Shown here: positions 52,680-62,979 of the stretch, piece by piece
How the letters are laid out: each line of letters opens with the position of its first letter
Position numbering within the stretch: the stretch's first letter is position 1
Source of the DNA: Burkholderia cepacia
Lineage (GTDB): Bacteria > Pseudomonadota > Gammaproteobacteria > Burkholderiales > Burkholderiaceae
Assembly: GCF_029962485.1 (NCBI RefSeq)
Contig: NZ_CP073638.1
Location: 2,604,001 to 2,668,000 of the forward strand
Length of the DNA: 64,000 nucleotides
Direction: 5' to 3'
The notes under the pieces: model-generated
The model's input: only the letters and a program-made list of their open reading frames with translations
What the model was told of the DNA's origin: nothing
The model's database searches: none
Made by a program: the position numbers and the translations under genes

Positions 52680-54833
52680 ATGTCGCGTATCGATCGCCGT
52701 ACGTTCCTGACCCGCTCGGCGCAGGCGGCCGGCGCTGCCGCGCTCGCGGCGGCGTTGCCCGAAAGCATTCGCCGCGCGCTTGCCGTCGAGCCGGCCCGCG
52801 TGACCGGCACGATCCGGGATGTGGAGCACATCGTCGTGCTGATGCAGGAAAACCGCGCATTCGACCATTACTTCGGCACGTTCCCGGGCGTGCGCGGTTT
52901 CAACGATCCGCGCGCGGTCGCGCGTCCCGACGGCAAGGCCGTCTGGTATCAGAACTACAAGGGGCGCGACTACGTGCCGTGGCATCTCGACACGTCGAAG
53001 ACGTGGGCGCAGTGGATGATGCCCGAGAACCATGAGTGGGATGCGTTCCACAAGCTGTGGAACGAAGGGCGCAACGACCAGTGGATGGCCGTGCAGTGGC
53101 CCGACGCGATGGGCTACTTCAAGCGCACCGACCTGCCGTACTACTACCCGCTCGCGAGCGCGTTCACGATCTGCGACGCGTACCACCAGTCGATGATGGG
53201 GCCGACCAATCCGAACCGGCTCTACCTGATGACGGGACGCTCGTCGCCGAACGCCGACGGCAGCCAGGTCGCGATGTCGAACTGGATGGGCGACCGTTCG
53301 GGTACGGTGTCGTGGAAGACCTTCCCCGAGCGGCTGCAGCAGGCCGGTATCGACTGGCGCGTGTATCAGGAAGGCGGCGTCGGCTCGTTCAACGTCGCAT
53401 GGAATTTCCTGTCGAGCCGCTACTGGATCGACAACACCAACAACTACGATTGCAACGCGCTCGCGTGGTTTTCGCAGTACAAGTCGGCTGCGTCGAACTC
53501 GCCGTTGAACCAGCGCGGGCTGACCGCGCGCGGCATCGCGTCGCTGCGCGACGACGTGCTCGCGAACCGGCTGCCGCAGGTGTCGTGGATCGTGCCGCCG
53601 TTCTCGTCGTCCGAGCATCCGTGGTGGGGACCGTCGTTCGGCGAGGAATTCGTGTCGCGAATTCTCGATGCGCTCACGTCGAACCCCGACGTGTGGGCGA
53701 AGACGGTATTCCTGATCTGCTACGACGAAGGCGACGGCCGTTTCGATCACGTGAGCGCACCGGTGCCGCCGTGGAAGGCCGGCAAGGGGCTGTCGACGGT
53801 CAGTGTCGAAGGCGAGATCGAGCAGGCTTCCGGGCTGCCGATCGGGCTCGGCACGCGCGTGCCGCTGCTCGCGATTTCGCCGTGGTCGAAGGGCGGCTGG
53901 ACCTGCTCGGAAGTGTTCGATCACACGTCGGTGATCCGTTTCATCGAGAAGCGCTTCGGCGACGATCATCCGGACGTCTACGAATCGAACATCACGCCGT
54001 GGCGTCGCGCGGTATGCGGCGACCTCACTTCGGCCTTCGACTTCGCGGGTGATGCGGACCGCACGGTGCCGCCTGCGGTGCTCGACCTGACCGCGACGAA
54101 GGCCCAGCTCGACAACGCGTACTGGGTGCAGTACTACCTCGCGAAGCCGAGCTATCCGTCGAGCTATCCGGCCGAGAACGCGCCGCTGCCGGTGCAGGAA
54201 CCAGGGCAACGCAAGCTGCGCGCGGTGCCGTACGAACTGTTCGTCGAAGCGGCGCTCGATACGCGCGCCGGCGTGCTGAACGTGAGCTTCGCGAACAACG
54301 GCAAGGCCGTGCCCGGCAACGCGGCCGGCACGTCGGCCGCGGTGTTCCACGTGCATGACGCGATCGCGCAGAACGGCCCGCGCTACTACACGATCCAGAG
54401 CGGCCGTGTGCTGAGCGACCAGTGGTGGCCGGTGCGCGACACGCAGGGGCGCTACGACCTCGCCGCATACGGGCCGAACGGCTTCTTCCGCCGCTTCAAG
54501 GGCGGTGCGACGACGAGTGCGCCGCTGTTCGACGTGACGGTCGCGTATCGCCCGGACGGCAATCTCGCCGTGCGTATGCGCAATGGCGGCCGCACGCCGC
54601 TCGTCGCGACGCTCACGGACAACGGCTACGGTGCCGCGCCGCGTTCGGGCACGGTCGCGGCGGGTGCCGCCGTCGACACGGTGTTGAACCTGTCGGCAAG
54701 CGGCGGCTGGTACGACTTCAGCGTGACGATCGATGCGGATGCGGGCTATCTGCGCACGCTGGCCGGCCATGTCGAAACCGGTGCGGCGAGCGTGACCGAT
54801 CCGCTCTTCGCGCGTGTGACAGGAACCGCATGA
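52680..54833 (+). CDS. Phosphocholine-preferring phospholipase C, Tat-exported
   Basis: A 717-residue secreted enzyme of the PlcH/PlcN family, which hydrolyses phosphatidylcholine or related lipids to diacylglycerol and the phosphorylated head group. The twin-arginine signal is MSRIDRRTFLTRSAQAAGAA. The catalytic domain starts VEHIVVLMQENRAFDHYFGTFPGVRGFNDP, with the metal-binding E-N-R and threonine-nucleophile region typical of the family, and continues with QSMMGPTNPNRLYLMTG, WIVPPFSSSEHP and ICYDEGDGRFDHV. Two C-terminal beta domains follow from about residue 510. GAGGAGGGA is upstream of the ATG at 52680. Its stop overlaps the start of a small accessory gene by 4 bp. Confidence 0.9.
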   Translation: MSRIDRRTFLTRSAQAAGAAALAAALPESIRRALAVEPARVTGTIRDVEHIVVLMQENRAFDHYFGTFPGVRGFNDPRAVARPDGKAVWYQNYKGRDYVPWHLDTSKTWAQWMMPENHEWDAFHKLWNEGRNDQWMAVQWPDAMGYFKRTDLPYYYPLASAFTICDAYHQSMMGPTNPNRLYLMTGRSSPNADGSQVAMSNWMGDRSGTVSWKTFPERLQQAGIDWRVYQEGGVGSFNVAWNFLSSRYWIDNTNNYDCNALAWFSQYKSAASNSPLNQRGLTARGIASLRDDVLANRLPQVSWIVPPFSSSEHPWWGPSFGEEFVSRILDALTSNPDVWAKTVFLICYDEGDGRFDHVSAPVPPWKAGKGLSTVSVEGEIEQASGLPIGLGTRVPLLAISPWSKGGWTCSEVFDHTSVIRFIEKRFGDDHPDVYESNITPWRRAVCGDLTSAFDFAGDADRTVPPAVLDLTATKAQLDNAYWVQYYLAKPSYPSSYPAENAPLPVQEPGQRKLRAVPYELFVEAALDTRAGVLNVSFANNGKAVPGNAAGTSAAVFHVHDAIAQNGPRYYTIQSGRVLSDQWWPVRDTQGRYDLAAYGPNGFFRRFKGGATTSAPLFDVTVAYRPDGNLAVRMRNGGRTPLVATLTDNGYGAAPRSGTVAAGAAVDTVLNLSASGGWYDFSVTIDADAGYLRTLAGHVETGAASVTDPLFARVTGTA

Positions 54834-55432
54834 TGAACAGAACCATCATCGTCCGGGGCGCGATCGCGTTGGCGGCAGGCGCCGTCGCGTCGGCCGCCGT
54901 GTGGTGGAGCGGCCGCCCGGGCGGCGCGCCGCAAGCCGCTTCTTCCATCGTTGTCAGCCAGGAATCCGCCATGACGAATCAAGCGGCCGCGTCGCCGGTC
55001 AATTTCCGCGCGCAGCTCGACGGCTATGCGCACGAACGCGATGCGCTGAACGCGTCCGACCGTCAGGCGCGCGCCCGTTCGTTGCTCGCGCAACTGCGTG
55101 CCGATGCCGATGCGGGCAAGCTCGATCCGCGCGAGGCGTCGGGCCTCGCCGATCTGCTGTTGCAGGATGCGGAACCGGATGCCGCCGTGCGCCAGGCCGC
55201 GAGCGACGCGTTGCGCGATCACCTGCGCGATCTCGCGATGGGCGAGCGGCCGGCTTCGCCCGCACGCGAGCGGCAGGATGCCGACTATGTCGCGCAGAGC
55301 CGCAAGATCATCGACGAGGTGGTGCGCACGGTGCCGGACCGCGAGCAGCAGCGCGTGGCGCTCGATACGCGGCTGGCGGAACTGCGCAGGCAGATCTACG
55401 GGACGGACGCGCCGGTGACGCACGGCGGTTGA
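54830..55432 (+). CDS. Phospholipase accessory protein, PlcR-like
   Basis: A 200-residue protein with a single N-terminal anchor or uncleaved signal (IIVRGAIALAAGAVASAAVWW) and a periplasmic, mostly helical remainder (NFRAQLDGYAHERDALNASDRQARARSLLAQLRADADAGKL). The ATG at 54830 overlaps the phospholipase stop (ATGA), so it is translationally coupled to it. Pseudomonas plcH is likewise followed by plcR, whose product helps maturation or secretion of the enzyme, and size and position fit. The sequence alone does not prove the homology. The start could also be the ATG at 54833. Confidence 0.68.
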   Translation: MMNRTIIVRGAIALAAGAVASAAVWWSGRPGGAPQAASSIVVSQESAMTNQAAASPVNFRAQLDGYAHERDALNASDRQARARSLLAQLRADADAGKLDPREASGLADLLLQDAEPDAAVRQAASDALRDHLRDLAMGERPASPARERQDADYVAQSRKIIDEVVRTVPDREQQRVALDTRLAELRRQIYGTDAPVTHGG

Positions 55433-55440
55433 GGAGGACG

Positions 55441-55505
55441 CGATGCGGAGCGTATCCGCATCGTCGTTGAACAGCGAGGAGAACGGGCGGCGCAGAAGCC
55501 GCCCG
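55441..55505. terminator. Paired hairpins between convergent genes
   Basis: The first stem is CGATGCGGA (55441-55449) with TCCGCATCG (55455-55463). The second is CGGGCGGC (55484-55491) with GCCGCCCG (55498-55505). They separate the accessory gene from the convergent hydrolase. T-runs are missing. Confidence 0.5.
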
Positions 55506-55512
55506 AAAGAAC

Positions 55513-56364
55513 TTACGCGGCGACGAACTCGTGCACGTAACGGTTGAACACGGCGGGGCTCGCGGCGTTCATTCCGTGCGACGCGCCGGCGACGGTTTGT
55601 CGTTGCGCATTGCCGATCCACTGCGTCAGCGTATCGACGTTGTTGCGGAACATCTTCGGGCTGCGCTGGCCGTCGATCAGCAGCGTGCGGCACGCGATGT
55701 CGCCGGCCGTGTGCTGCGAGTACGCGGGCAGCGGGTCGCGCAACTGCTTCGGCAGCGTGCTTGCGTTGTCGATCGCCATCGTGCGGAAACGCGACGTGCT
55801 TTTCTTCCACGCGCCCGGCAGGCTCACGGAATCGACGAACATCTCGAGGCCCGATTCGACGTCGCCTTGCCCGATCAGGTTCACGGCCTTCGTGCGCAGC
55901 GCGATCGCGGCGGCCGGCAGCGCGGCTTCGCGCACGCCCGGCTGTTGCAGCGGGCCGCCCGGATCGGCGAGCGTCAGCGATTCGACGAGGTGCGGATGCT
56001 GGCGCGCGACGTTGAACGCGACGCTGCCGCCGCGCGAGTGGCCGACCAGGTGCACGGGGCCGAGATCGAGCGCGTCGATGAATTCGGCGAGCTCGTCGAC
56101 GTGGTTCTGCCAGCTGAACTCGTCCTGGATGCCCGCTTCGACGGCCGGCCAGTAATGGCTGAGGCTCGGCGCGATGCAGCGGTAGTGGGCCGACAGCGAT
56201 GCGAGCTGCGGATCCCAGTAGCGGTAGTCGCACAGCGAGCCGTGCACGAACACCATCGGCGCACCGCTGCCCCGCTCGACATACGGCAGGCTGATGCCTG
56301 ACGAAAGCGTCGCAAATTGCAGGTCGGGGTTCGCGAGCACGGACGGCTCGATTCGCATGTTCAT
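55513..56364 (-). CDS. Alpha/beta hydrolase
   Basis: A 283-residue alpha/beta-hydrolase fold enzyme. PMVFVHGSLCDYRYWDPQL provides the oxyanion HG (41-42), LVGHSRGGSVAF the nucleophile elbow with S110, and AGASHGMNAASPAVFN the catalytic histidine near the C-terminus. LTLADPGGPLQQPG is typical of small-substrate hydrolases such as haloperoxidase-like and epoxide-hydrolase-like enzymes. The substrate is unknown. There are two possible ATGs close together (56362-56364 and two codons later). It stands alone, convergent with the phospholipase operon. Confidence 0.82.
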   Translation of the reverse strand: MNMRIEPSVLANPDLQFATLSSGISLPYVERGSGAPMVFVHGSLCDYRYWDPQLASLSAHYRCIAPSLSHYWPAVEAGIQDEFSWQNHVDELAEFIDALDLGPVHLVGHSRGGSVAFNVARQHPHLVESLTLADPGGPLQQPGVREAALPAAAIALRTKAVNLIGQGDVESGLEMFVDSVSLPGAWKKSTSRFRTMAIDNASTLPKQLRDPLPAYSQHTAGDIACRTLLIDGQRSPKMFRNNVDTLTQWIGNAQRQTVAGASHGMNAASPAVFNRYVHEFVAA

Positions 56365-56604
56365 GATTGAAGGACTCAAAGGTGCGTCAACACGACGCAA
56401 CTATGCATCACGGCGACCTGCAAGGAAAACGCATAATTTTCATCGTGACGATCAATTTTATTGATGGCTGCGCCGGAAACCCTTGTCGCAGCGTGGTCAT
56501 GTATCGAAGCCTTCAATCATCTGACGATTCATTTCGCAGATGAAAGGGCGTGCGGCGGCCTGCGCGCACGCGCCTTCGCAGTGAAAAAGGGGGAGGCCCG
56601 CGCG

Positions 56605-56947
56605 TCAGCGCACCGTCAGCGCGGGCGCGGTCTGAAGCGCGACGGGGAGGTCGTTGTCGGCGGCGAACTGCATCGCGAAGTCGAATGCGTCCGCGCACAC
56701 GGTGCGCAATTCGTCCGACACGAACAGGCATTTGACGTTGCCGTCGACCACCGGCATCGCGAGCCGCGACAGCGCGCATGGATAACCGGGCCGCCGCTCG
56801 CCGACGAACAGCGTGATGACGCCCGCGAGGCGCTCGGGCCAGTCGCTCGGGCCAGTCGCTCGGGCGGAAGGTCTTCTGCGCGTGCGTGACGCCGCGGATC
56901 AGGTGGCCGGTGACGCGGCCGTGTTCGGTGACTTCGATGCGATCCAT
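56605..56947 (-). pseudogene. DUF3579 family protein, frameshifted by a 13-bp tandem duplication
   Basis: The gene starts MDRIEVTEHGRVTGHLIRGVTHAQKTFRPSDWPERLA and then loses its frame. The correct continuation, GVITLFVGERRPGYPCALS to TAPALTVR, is found in another frame down to 56605. The cause is visible: the 13-mer GCTCGGGCCAGTC occurs at 56832-56844 and again at 56845-56857. Removing one copy restores a 109-residue protein of normal DUF3579 length. It follows the sigma-54 activator gene by 25 bp in the same direction. Its function is unknown. It is a fresh mutation, a reversible slippage site, or an assembly error. Confidence 0.78.
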
Positions 56948-56972
56948 GCTGTTCTGCGTATCCTCGTTCGCG

Positions 56973-58323
<1,351 letters not shown>

Positions 58324-58334
<11 letters not shown>

Positions 58335-60210
58335 GCTCTATCCTCTGTTGCGGCGTCGCCGCCGCGAATTCGATACTGAACTGCGCGCCGCCTTCGTCGC
58401 GGTTCGTCGCGGCGATCTTCGCGCCGAACGCCTCGACGATGCGCGACGTGATCGCGAGGCCGAGCCCGAGGCCCTGGCCGCGCGGCTTGGTCGTGACGAA
58501 CGGCTCGAACAGGTGCGGCAGCACATCGGGCGCGATGCCCGCGCCGCTGTCGGCCACCGTGAAGCGCACGTGGCCGGCGTCGTCCGGCCCGGTGGCTTCG
58601 ATGACGATGCGGCGCACCGGCGCGTCGTGCACGGCGTCGAGCGCGTTGCCGAGCAGGTTCACGATCACCTGCTGCAACTGGCTCGATTCGGCCGACACCG
58701 TCGTGCCGGGCGCGATGTTCACGTCGAGCCGCACGCCTTCGTCGCGGATCCGCGCGTCGTAGATCAGCCGCGCATGCGCGACGGCCTCGTTCAGCGACAC
58801 CGCGACGCGCTCGACGTCGGGCTTGCGCGCGAAGGTCTTCAGCTCGCCGGTGAGCACGGCCATGCTGTCGACCAGCTTGCCGATCCGTTCGAGGTTCGCG
58901 AGCGCCGGCGCCGGCTGGCCGCGCTCGAAGAAGGTGCGCGCGTTGTCGCACAGCGTGCGGATCGCGACCAGCGGCTGGTTCAGCTCGTGCGTGAGGCCGG
59001 CGGCCATCTGCCCGAGCACCGCGAGCTTGCCCGCGTGCACGACTTCCTGCTGCGACGCGCGCAGCCGCTGCTCGGTGCGCTCGCGCTCGACGATCTCGCG
59101 CTGCATCCGCTCGTTGGTCGCCGTCAGCGCGGCCGTGCGTTGCACGACGGTCAATTCGAGCCGGTCGTTCGCGCGGCGCAGCGCGTCCTGCGCGTTCAGC
59201 CGCGCGACGATGGCCCGGCGGCGCTGGATCGCGTAGCCGGCCAGCAGCGCGGCGATCAGGAACGCGCCGGTGACGAACACGAACGCCGTTTGCTGCTGGC
59301 GCCGCGCGCCTGCGATGTCGAGCAGCACCATCAGCGAATCGCCGGCCTGCGGCGCGGGGCGCGACATCACGAGATAGCGCGTGGTGCGGCCGGTGTGGCG
59401 CGGATCGGGGAACGTGCCGAACCACGCGGCCGAGCTGCGGTCGCCGATGCGGCGGTACGGCAGCGCATCGACGGTGCGGCCCGCATATTGGCGCGACGCC
59501 TGGATGTCGCGCTGCTGCTGTGCGGTGATCGCGCGCAGCGAGGTGAATTTCCATGCGGGCTCGGTTGAGATCACGACCACGCCGTTGCTGTCGACGACCA
59601 TCGCCGCGACGCCCGGCGCGCGCCATGCCGATTCGAGCGAATCCACGCTGATCTTCACGGCGGCCACGCCGATCGGCACGCCGTCGTCGCGCACCGCGCT
59701 CGCGAAGTAGACGCCCGGCACGCCCGTGTTGGTGCCGATGCCGAAGAAGCGGCCGCTGCCGCGCGCGAGCGCATCCTTGAAGTACGGCCGGTACGACACG
59801 TTGGTGCCGACGAAGCTGATCGTCTCGTTCCAGTTGCTGGCGGCGATCACTTCGCCCTGCAGGTCGATCACGTCGACCGCACCGCTGCCCGCGTCGCGGT
59901 TGACGGCTTCGAGGTAGGTGTTCACCGAGTGCACGAGTGCGGGCGCATCGTGCGGTGCGGCCTTCAGCATCGCGCGCACGCCGTCCTGCCGTGCGACCAG
60001 GCCCGGCAGGATCTCGAAGCGGCCGAGTTCGCTCTTCAGGCTCGACGCATAGAGGTCGAGCCGGTGCGCGCCGGTTTCCTCGAGCGCGTCGATCGCGCGT
60101 TCCCACGCGAAATCGACGGCTGCGCCGGCCACGCCGACATACAGCGCGGCGGCCGATGCCCAGCCCCACCACGGGATTCCCTTGAAGCCTTTTTGCACGT
60201 TCGCCCTCAT
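58324..60210 (-). CDS. Sensor histidine kinase, DctB-like
   Basis: A 628-residue membrane kinase. One span near residues 16-34, a large periplasmic double-PDC (Cache-like) sensor (about 35-300: DVIDLQGEVIAASNWNETISFVGTNVSYRPYFKDALARG, FASAVRDDGVPIGVAAVKISVDSLE), a second span at about 308-328, a coiled coil, then the transmitter. The transmitter has the phospho-acceptor H408 in MAAGLTHELNQPLVAIRTL, N box VIVNLLGNALDAV and G boxes DSGAGIAPDVLPHLFEPF and GQGLGLGLAIT. This is the layout of DctB, which senses C4-dicarboxylates. Here the ligand may be a di- or hydroxycarboxylate. It overlaps the response regulator gene by 11 bp. Confidence 0.9.
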
Positions 60211-60340
60211 CGAAGCCCGCTACCGGTCGTCCGCCGCCGGCCGCCCGCTACCGCCTGCCGTAACGACGCGCGCCGCGCGCCGGCAAGGCCGGCGGCGGCG
60301 CGTGCGAAGCAGCCTGCGCGACGGTGCGCGCAGCCACGCA

Positions 60341-61705
60341 TCATCCGAAGTGCGCGACCAGGATCAGCGTCACCGTGACGACGATTGCGCCGCCGATCCG
60401 CGTTGCGATCTGCGCGAACGGCATCAGCTGCATCCGGTTCGCGGCGGTCAGGATCGCGACGTCGCCGGTGCCGCCTTGCCCGCTGTGGCAGGCGTTCACG
60501 ATTGCGGTGTCGATAGGGTACATCTTCAGCAGGCGGCCGACCACGAAACCGGTGCCCATCAGCGTCGCGACGGTCGACACGATCGTGACCACGTTGACGA
60601 TCGTGAAGGCGGCGGTCAGCTTGTCCCACGGCGTCATCGCGACGCCGATCGCGAACAGCAGCGGATACGTGACGGCGGTCGAGAAGAACTTGTAGACGAC
60701 GAACGCGCCTTCCTGCAGCGGCGGCGACACTGCGCGCGCGAGCTTCACGAGCACCGCGAGGAACAGCATCGCGACCGGCGCGGGCAGGCCGAACAGCTTG
60801 AACGCCATCAGGCCGACGAGGTACAGCGTGATCGCCGTGATGCCGGCGCCGGCGATGTGCGTGACGTCGACGTGGCCGCGGATCTCTTCGCTTGCCGGCG
60901 TCATGTCGCCGCTTTCGCCGACCTGCAGGCGGCCGTTGCCCGTCAGGTGCGGCAGGCGCTTGCCGAGCATGTCGAGCGCGCCCGACAGGATGATCGCGGT
61001 CAGGCTGCCGAGCATCACCGGCGGCAGCACCATCGCGAACATTTCACCCTGCGGCAGGTGCATCAGTTCCGAATAGCCGATCGACAGCGGAATCGCGCCT
61101 TCGCCGACGCCGCCGGCCATGATCGGCACGACGATGTACAGCAGCGTGTGGCGCGCGCCGAGGCCGAGCGCGGTGCCGACGGCCGTGCCGACGATCGCCG
61201 CGGCGACCGAGCCGGCCGCGAGCGGGATGAAGATCTTCACGAAGCCCTGGATCAGTACGCGGCGATCCATGCTCAGGATGCTGCCGACGATGATCGACGC
61301 GATGAACAGGTACAGGAAGTTGGTCGACTTCGTGAATTCGACCGTCAGGTTCAGTACCGGCTTCGGCAGCAGGTGGTAGTACGTGAGCGCCGACGGCACG
61401 AAGGTCGCGAAGATCGCGGCCGCGCCGATGTTGCGCAACAGCGGCAGGCGCTTGCCCAGTTCCGCGCAGGTGAAGCCGAAGAATGCGAGCACGGCGATCG
61501 CCATCGAGATCTCGCCGGGCACCTTGCCGGTGACCGAGAAGCCGACGATCAGCGCGAGCAGGATGAAGTAGACGGGCAGCGGAATGATGCCGATGCGGAT
61601 TTCCATCAGTTTCCACCAGCCTTCCGGCCAGAAACGCTCGCGCGGGGTGGCGACGGCGTCGGAAACCGGCTCCGGATGGGACGGGGTATGGATAGAGGTC
61701 TGCAA
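60341..61705 (-). CDS. 2-hydroxycarboxylate transporter (CitS/MleP/CimH type)
   Basis: A 454-residue inner-membrane secondary carrier with about eleven spans. The two re-entrant loop motifs of the 2HCT family are intact: GGVGEGAIPLSIGYSE in the first half and CHSGQGGTGDVAILTAANRMQLMPFAQIATRIGGA in the second. Members import citrate, malate or lactate with Na+ or H+, or exchange them. It starts at TTG 61703-61705 with AGGAGA upstream; no ATG fits. A consensus sigma-54 promoter lies about 60 bp upstream, and the neighbouring DctBD-like system is the obvious controller, so carrier and sensor probably respond to the same hydroxy- or dicarboxylic acid. Confidence 0.89.
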   Translation of the reverse strand: MQTSIHTPSHPEPVSDAVATPRERFWPEGWWKLMEIRIGIIPLPVYFILLALIVGFSVTGKVPGEISMAIAVLAFFGFTCAELGKRLPLLRNIGAAAIFATFVPSALTYYHLLPKPVLNLTVEFTKSTNFLYLFIASIIVGSILSMDRRVLIQGFVKIFIPLAAGSVAAAIVGTAVGTALGLGARHTLLYIVVPIMAGGVGEGAIPLSIGYSELMHLPQGEMFAMVLPPVMLGSLTAIILSGALDMLGKRLPHLTGNGRLQVGESGDMTPASEEIRGHVDVTHIAGAGITAITLYLVGLMAFKLFGLPAPVAMLFLAVLVKLARAVSPPLQEGAFVVYKFFSTAVTYPLLFAIGVAMTPWDKLTAAFTIVNVVTIVSTVATLMGTGFVVGRLLKMYPIDTAIVNACHSGQGGTGDVAILTAANRMQLMPFAQIATRIGGAIVVTVTLILVAHFG

Positions 61706-61766
61706 GACGTGTCTCCTGATGTTGGAATGCCTGCATTGCTTCGCGGCATCGTGTGCCGTCTATTAC

Positions 61767-61781
61767 GCAACCCCCGTGCCA
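61767..61781 (-). promoter_or_regulatory. Sigma-54 promoter of the 2HCT carrier
   Basis: On the minus strand, TGGCAC (61781-61776), five bases and TTGC (61770-61767) match the sigma-54 -24/-12 consensus exactly. The predicted start is near 61755, about 50 bases before the TTG start codon. Confidence 0.82.
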
Positions 61782-61864
61782 GAAATCCGGCCTGCCGGAA
61801 TATTTTCAATGCATTGATTTATAAGGGATTTGTTTCGTCAGGGGAAAGGGTTGGCCGACCGGCT

Positions 61865-61909
61865 GGCCGAGATTTCGGAATTCGCCCGGCGCCCAGGCCG
61901 AGATTTCGG
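61865..61909. promoter_or_regulatory. Probable upstream activator sites for the DctD-like regulator
   Basis: The 14-mer GGCCGAGATTTCGG occurs at 61865-61878 and 61896-61909, 31 bp apart (about three helical turns). Its core CCGAGATTTCGG is an imperfect palindrome (10 of 12 positions). The sites lie 85-130 bp upstream of the sigma-54 promoter, the usual enhancer distance. Confidence 0.6.
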
Positions 61910-62137
61910 CCAGCTGGCCGGCCAGGAGGCCGGTCCAGCCCCCGATCCAGCCCGGCCGCTCGCCATATCGCCGCGCGCGATTTTCTTCGCACAATCGCTT
62001 CGTAGACCGCCCTCGCGCCGCTCTCTATCATCGGCTGATCCTTTTCCGATGCGACGACGACTGTCCGGAGAACGCCCGCGCGTTCGCCGCGGCGTCGCTC
62101 ATCCGTCGATACCTTCTTTGGACAGGAGAATGGTTTC

Positions 62138-62968
62138 ATGCTGCATCCCGTTTTTACCGCCCGCTTTTCCGCCGGCCGTGCGGCCCGCGTGCTGATGGCC
62201 GCGTTGCTCGGCGTCGTGCTGCTCAACGGTGCGCGCGCCGACACCGCGCCGCTGAAGGTCGGCATCTCGACCAGTCCGCAGATCGAAGCGCTGAAGATCG
62301 CCGCGAAGGAGGCGAAAGAGCAGGGTCTCGACGTGAAGATCGTCGAGTTCACCGACTGGAATACGCCGAACGCGGCGCTCGCGAACAAGGACATCGACGT
62401 CAACTACTTCCAGCACATCCCGTTTCTCGAGAACGCGAAGAAGCAGGGCGGCTACAACTTCATCTCGATCGCCCCCGGCACGATCATGAAGATCGGCCTC
62501 TATTCGAAGAAGGTGAAAAGCTTCGCCGAGCTGAAGGACGGCGCGCGCGTCGCGATCGCGAACGACCCGGTGAACGGCGGGCGCGGGCTGTTGCTGCTGC
62601 AGCGCGCGGGGCTCATCACGCTCAAGCCGGGCACCGACTACCGTGCGACCACGCACGACATCGTGGCCAACCCGAAGCACCTGAAGATCATCCCGCTCGA
62701 AGCGTCGCAGCTCGCACGCTCGCTCGACGACGTCGATCTCGCGCAGGGCTACCCGAGCTTCATCAAGCTCGCCGGCACGACCGACCCGAACAGCGCGCTG
62801 CTGTTCGACGGCACCGAGAACAAGAGCTTCGCGATCCAGTGGGTCGTGCGCCCCGAAAGCGCGAACGATCCGCGCATCCGCAAGTTCATCGCGATCTACC
62901 AGCACTCGCCGGCCGTGCGCAAGGCGCTCGACAACGCGTTCGGCTCGCTGTACGCGATCGCGTGGTGA
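62138..62968 (+). CDS. metQ: NlpA/MetQ-family substrate-binding protein
   Basis: A 276-residue exported binding protein of the methionine ABC family. The signal peptide ends near NGARA-D. No lipobox cysteine is seen, so the protein is probably soluble or held by its uncleaved signal. The body reads LKVGISTSPQIEALKIAAKEAKEQGLDVKIVEFTDWNTPNAALANKDIDVNYFQHIPFLENAKK, the standard start of NlpA proteins, then GARVAIANDPVNGGRGLLLLQRAGLI. The neighbours suggest that its ligand may be a sulfur compound other than methionine, because an FMN-dependent monooxygenase of the NtaA/SnaA group follows after 11 bp. The permease and ATPase genes are not visible. Confidence 0.85.
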   Translation: MLHPVFTARFSAGRAARVLMAALLGVVLLNGARADTAPLKVGISTSPQIEALKIAAKEAKEQGLDVKIVEFTDWNTPNAALANKDIDVNYFQHIPFLENAKKQGGYNFISIAPGTIMKIGLYSKKVKSFAELKDGARVAIANDPVNGGRGLLLLQRAGLITLKPGTDYRATTHDIVANPKHLKIIPLEASQLARSLDDVDLAQGYPSFIKLAGTTDPNSALLFDGTENKSFAIQWVVRPESANDPRIRKFIAIYQHSPAVRKALDNAFGSLYAIAW

Positions 62969-62979
62969 CGGAGGCAGGC

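Larger units (their letters stand above)
61706..62137. other. 432-bp divergent spacer between the 2HCT carrier and metQ
   Basis: No gene. It holds the sigma-54 promoter, two palindromic direct repeats and GC-rich GGCC-containing dyads around 61906-61935. The metQ promoter should be in the right part, but I see no clear hexamers and no SAM-type riboswitch. Confidence 0.5.

Noticed and set aside
61906..62137. Possible SAM or other riboswitch in front of metQ
   Set aside because: GC-rich dyads are present, but I could not fit any known riboswitch core, and the sites are better explained as enhancer elements for the divergent sigma-54 promoter plus local GC structure.
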